Positions 62,574 to 64,000 of a stretch of DNA of 64,000 nt are shown here, in pieces. The notes under the pieces were generated by a model. The model was given only the letters and a program-made list of their open reading frames with translations. It was not told where the DNA came from and did not search any database. This stretch comes from Extensimonas vulgaris. Its GTDB lineage: Bacteria > Pseudomonadota > Gammaproteobacteria > Burkholderiales > Burkholderiaceae_C. Positions within the stretch are counted from its first letter, which is position 1, and each line of letters opens with the position of its first letter. The translations under genes were made by a program, and so were the position numbers. The DNA lies in assembly GCF_003337425.1 (NCBI RefSeq), contig NZ_QPJU01000006.1, positions 124,001-188,000 on the forward strand, written 5' to 3'.

Positions 62574-63539
62574 ATGACCCTCACCGAGCTCAAATACATC
62601 GTCGCGCTCGCGCGCGCCAAGCACTTCGGCCACGCTGCAGAGGCCTGCCATGTCTCGCAGCCCACGCTGTCGGTGGCGATCAAAAAGCTCGAGGACGAGC
62701 TCGACGTCAAGCTCTTCGAGCGCACGGCCGGCGAGGTGGCCGTCACGCCGCTGGGCGAAGAAATCGTGCGCCAGGCGCAAGTCGTGCTCGAGCAGGCCGC
62801 AGCGATCAAAGAAATCGCGCGGCGCGGCAAAGACCCGCTCGCAGGCGTGCTGCACCTGGGCGTGATCTACACCATAGGCCCCTATCTGCTGCCAGAACTG
62901 GTGCGCCGCAGCATGGAGCGCACGCCGCAAATGCCGCTGCTGCTGCAGGAAAACTTCACGCTCAAGCTGCTCGACATGCTGCGCACGGGCGAGATCGACT
63001 GCGCGATCCTCGCCGAGCCCTTTCCCGACACCAACCTGGCGATCGCGCCGCTGTACGACGAGCCCTTCATGGCCGCCGTCCCGGCCCAGCATCCGCTGGC
63101 CCAGCGCAAGAGCGTGTCGGCCACCGAACTGCGCGACGAAACCATGCTGCTGCTCGGCGCAGGCCATTGCTTTCGCGACCAGGTACTCGAGGTCTGCCCC
63201 GAATTTGCGCGCTTTTCCACCAACGCCGAGGGCATTCGCCGCACCTTCGAAGGCTCGTCGCTCGAAACCATCAAGCACATGGTGGCCGAGGGCATGGGCG
63301 TGACGCTGGTGCCGCAGCTCGCGGTGCCGCGCACTGCGCTGCCCGGCAACGCGCGCCGGCGCAAAACCGACGACGCCCTGGTGCGCTACCTGCCGTTGCA
63401 CGCCGACGACAAAGGCCCGCCGCCCTCGCGCCGCGTGGTGCTGGCCTGGCGGCGCAGCTTCACGCGCTACGAGGCCATCGCCGCGCTGCGCAACGCCATC
63501 TATGCGTGCGAGCTGCCGGGCGTGACGCGGCTGACCTGA
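62574..63539 (+). CDS. oxyR: Hydrogen peroxide-sensing LysR regulator OxyR
   Basis: The product has 321 residues. The helix-turn-helix (YIVALARAKHFGHAAEACHVSQPTLSVAIKKLE) is the OxyR type. The redox pair falls exactly at Cys199 (GAGHCFRDQ) and Cys208 (VLEVCPEF), the same numbers as in E. coli OxyR. Oxidation to a disulfide activates catalase and peroxidase genes. A C-terminal extension of about 15 residues is present. It starts 41 nt after the NERD helicase. Confidence 0.93.
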   Translation: MTLTELKYIVALARAKHFGHAAEACHVSQPTLSVAIKKLEDELDVKLFERTAGEVAVTPLGEEIVRQAQVVLEQAAAIKEIARRGKDPLAGVLHLGVIYTIGPYLLPELVRRSMERTPQMPLLLQENFTLKLLDMLRTGEIDCAILAEPFPDTNLAIAPLYDEPFMAAVPAQHPLAQRKSVSATELRDETMLLLGAGHCFRDQVLEVCPEFARFSTNAEGIRRTFEGSSLETIKHMVAEGMGVTLVPQLAVPRTALPGNARRRKTDDALVRYLPLHADDKGPPPSRRVVLAWRRSFTRYEAIAALRNAIYACELPGVTRLT

Positions 63540-63585
63540 GCCACGTACCGCGCAAGTACCACGCAAGTACCACGCCCAGCCGTTT

Positions 63586-63900
63586 TCACGCGCCCGAGAC
63601 GATCTCGTGCGTGAGGTTGTCCACGACCACGGGCGTGTGCAGGTAGGTGAGTTGCGGCTCGCTGCCGTATTTTTCGCGCACGAAGGCGCGCCAGGCGTCG
63701 TCGTACACCGCCTGCGCTGCTTCGCGGCTTTGCCACAGGTACACGCCGCCGGCCGTGCGGCCGTCCTCCGAGAGCACGTAATACTTGCGCAGCAGGCCGG
63801 GCAGGTTTTGATAGCGCGGCGCGGTGCTCAGAAAAATCTTCTGCGCCTCTGCCAGCGTGATGGGCTGGGGCAGGGCGAAGGTGACGATGGCGGTGATCAT
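63586..63900 (-). CDS. YdhR-like putative monooxygenase family protein
   Basis: The product has 104 residues. A ferredoxin-like alpha/beta barrel pattern is suggested by MITAIVTFALPQPITLAEAQ, YQNLPGLLRKYYVLSEDGRTAGGVYLWQS and AAQAVYDDAWRAFVREKYG. It resembles the YdhR / antibiotic-biosynthesis monooxygenase-like group, whose reaction is mostly unknown. It is convergent with oxyR across 46 nt. AAGGAGACC-type sequence lies upstream of the ATG at 63900 on the minus strand (from GGTCTCCT). Confidence 0.75.
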   Translation of the reverse strand: MITAIVTFALPQPITLAEAQKIFLSTAPRYQNLPGLLRKYYVLSEDGRTAGGVYLWQSREAAQAVYDDAWRAFVREKYGSEPQLTYLHTPVVVDNLTHEIVSGA

Positions 63901-63924
63901 GAAGGTCTCCTCGATGCTTCGTTA

Positions 63925-63982
63925 AGGATAGCTGCTAACGCTGGATGGTATTGCCTGAAGTGCCGATTTGGTATTGAAAATT
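63925..63982. repeat. Family F-like repeat at the right edge
   Basis: GATAGCTGCTAACGCTGGAT through AGTGCCGATTTGGTATTGAAA follows the family F layout in inverted orientation. It lies in the leader of the YdhR-like gene. Confidence 0.45.
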
Positions 63983-64000
63983 AGGCCAACCGCGCGACGC

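Overview
This is a 64-kb stretch of high-GC chromosome that reads as Betaproteobacteria, order Burkholderiales, most likely family Comamonadaceae. The evidence is the gene neighbourhoods (rubredoxin next to a Pil-Chp operon, thiD-hemL, dusB-fis, algH-ruvX-pyrR-pyrB-pyrX, recG and oxyR close together), the protein sequences, and short palindromic repeats of a type I associate with that family. I name no species. I saw no rRNA, tRNA, CRISPR, prophage or complete insertion sequence. Nearly everything is housekeeping, with a few accessory genes and an unusually rich set of small interspersed repeats.

Layout. 75-464: secreted EF-hand protein. 640-4012: osmoadaptation operon of a HAD phosphatase, a glucosylglycerol-phosphate/trehalose-phosphate synthase and an MscS channel. 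4381-12363: recQ, an old yellow enzyme, pyk, pepP, a citrate/tricarballylate-type symporter and a DUF2322 protein. 12538-13404: membrane-anchored Mrr-like nuclease. 13442-18982: tightly coupled algH-ruvX-pyrR-pyrB-pyrX, then a PlsC-type acyltransferase and a MurU-like nucleotidyltransferase. 19275-30354: twitching motility block of rubredoxin, pilG, pilH, pilI, pilJ, a 1987-residue ChpA/PilL and pilU, all on the minus strand. 30579-40091: thiD-hemL, purH, dusB-fis, a nitroreductase, cfa plus a DUF1840 protein, and rpe-gph. 40307-49504: a LysR regulator, a triple-repeat DUF4148 protein, a two-component system, a second old yellow enzyme, an Nramp transporter, an orphan substrate-binding protein and an AEC transporter. 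50345-63900: priA, hemE, queA, pfkB, an HD-GYP protein, recG, a NERD-domain helicase, oxyR and a YdhR-like protein.

The most distinctive layer is repetitive DNA. At least six families of small elements with terminal inverted repeats occur here. Family A (three copies) shows paired, compensatory base changes in its stems, and one copy supplies the C-terminus and stop codon of the AEC transporter gene. Family B is a 77-bp palindromic unit in four copies. Family C is a 115-bp unit with nested inverted repeats. Family D has a perfect 20-bp inverted repeat, sits beside a fragment of the recQ 3' end, and appears as an in-frame insert in recG. Family E abuts a LysR start codon and seems to form the ends of a composite 0.6-kb repeat patch. 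Family F lies in the 5' leaders of recQ, pyrX and purH and has decayed in-frame copies in recG, priA and the murU-like gene. The priA-hemE gap holds a 22-bp direct repeat, each copy containing a perfect DnaA box.

Starts were chosen by protein family alignment from memory plus visible ribosome binding sites. No database search was run, and family assignments and genome-context expectations are from recall.
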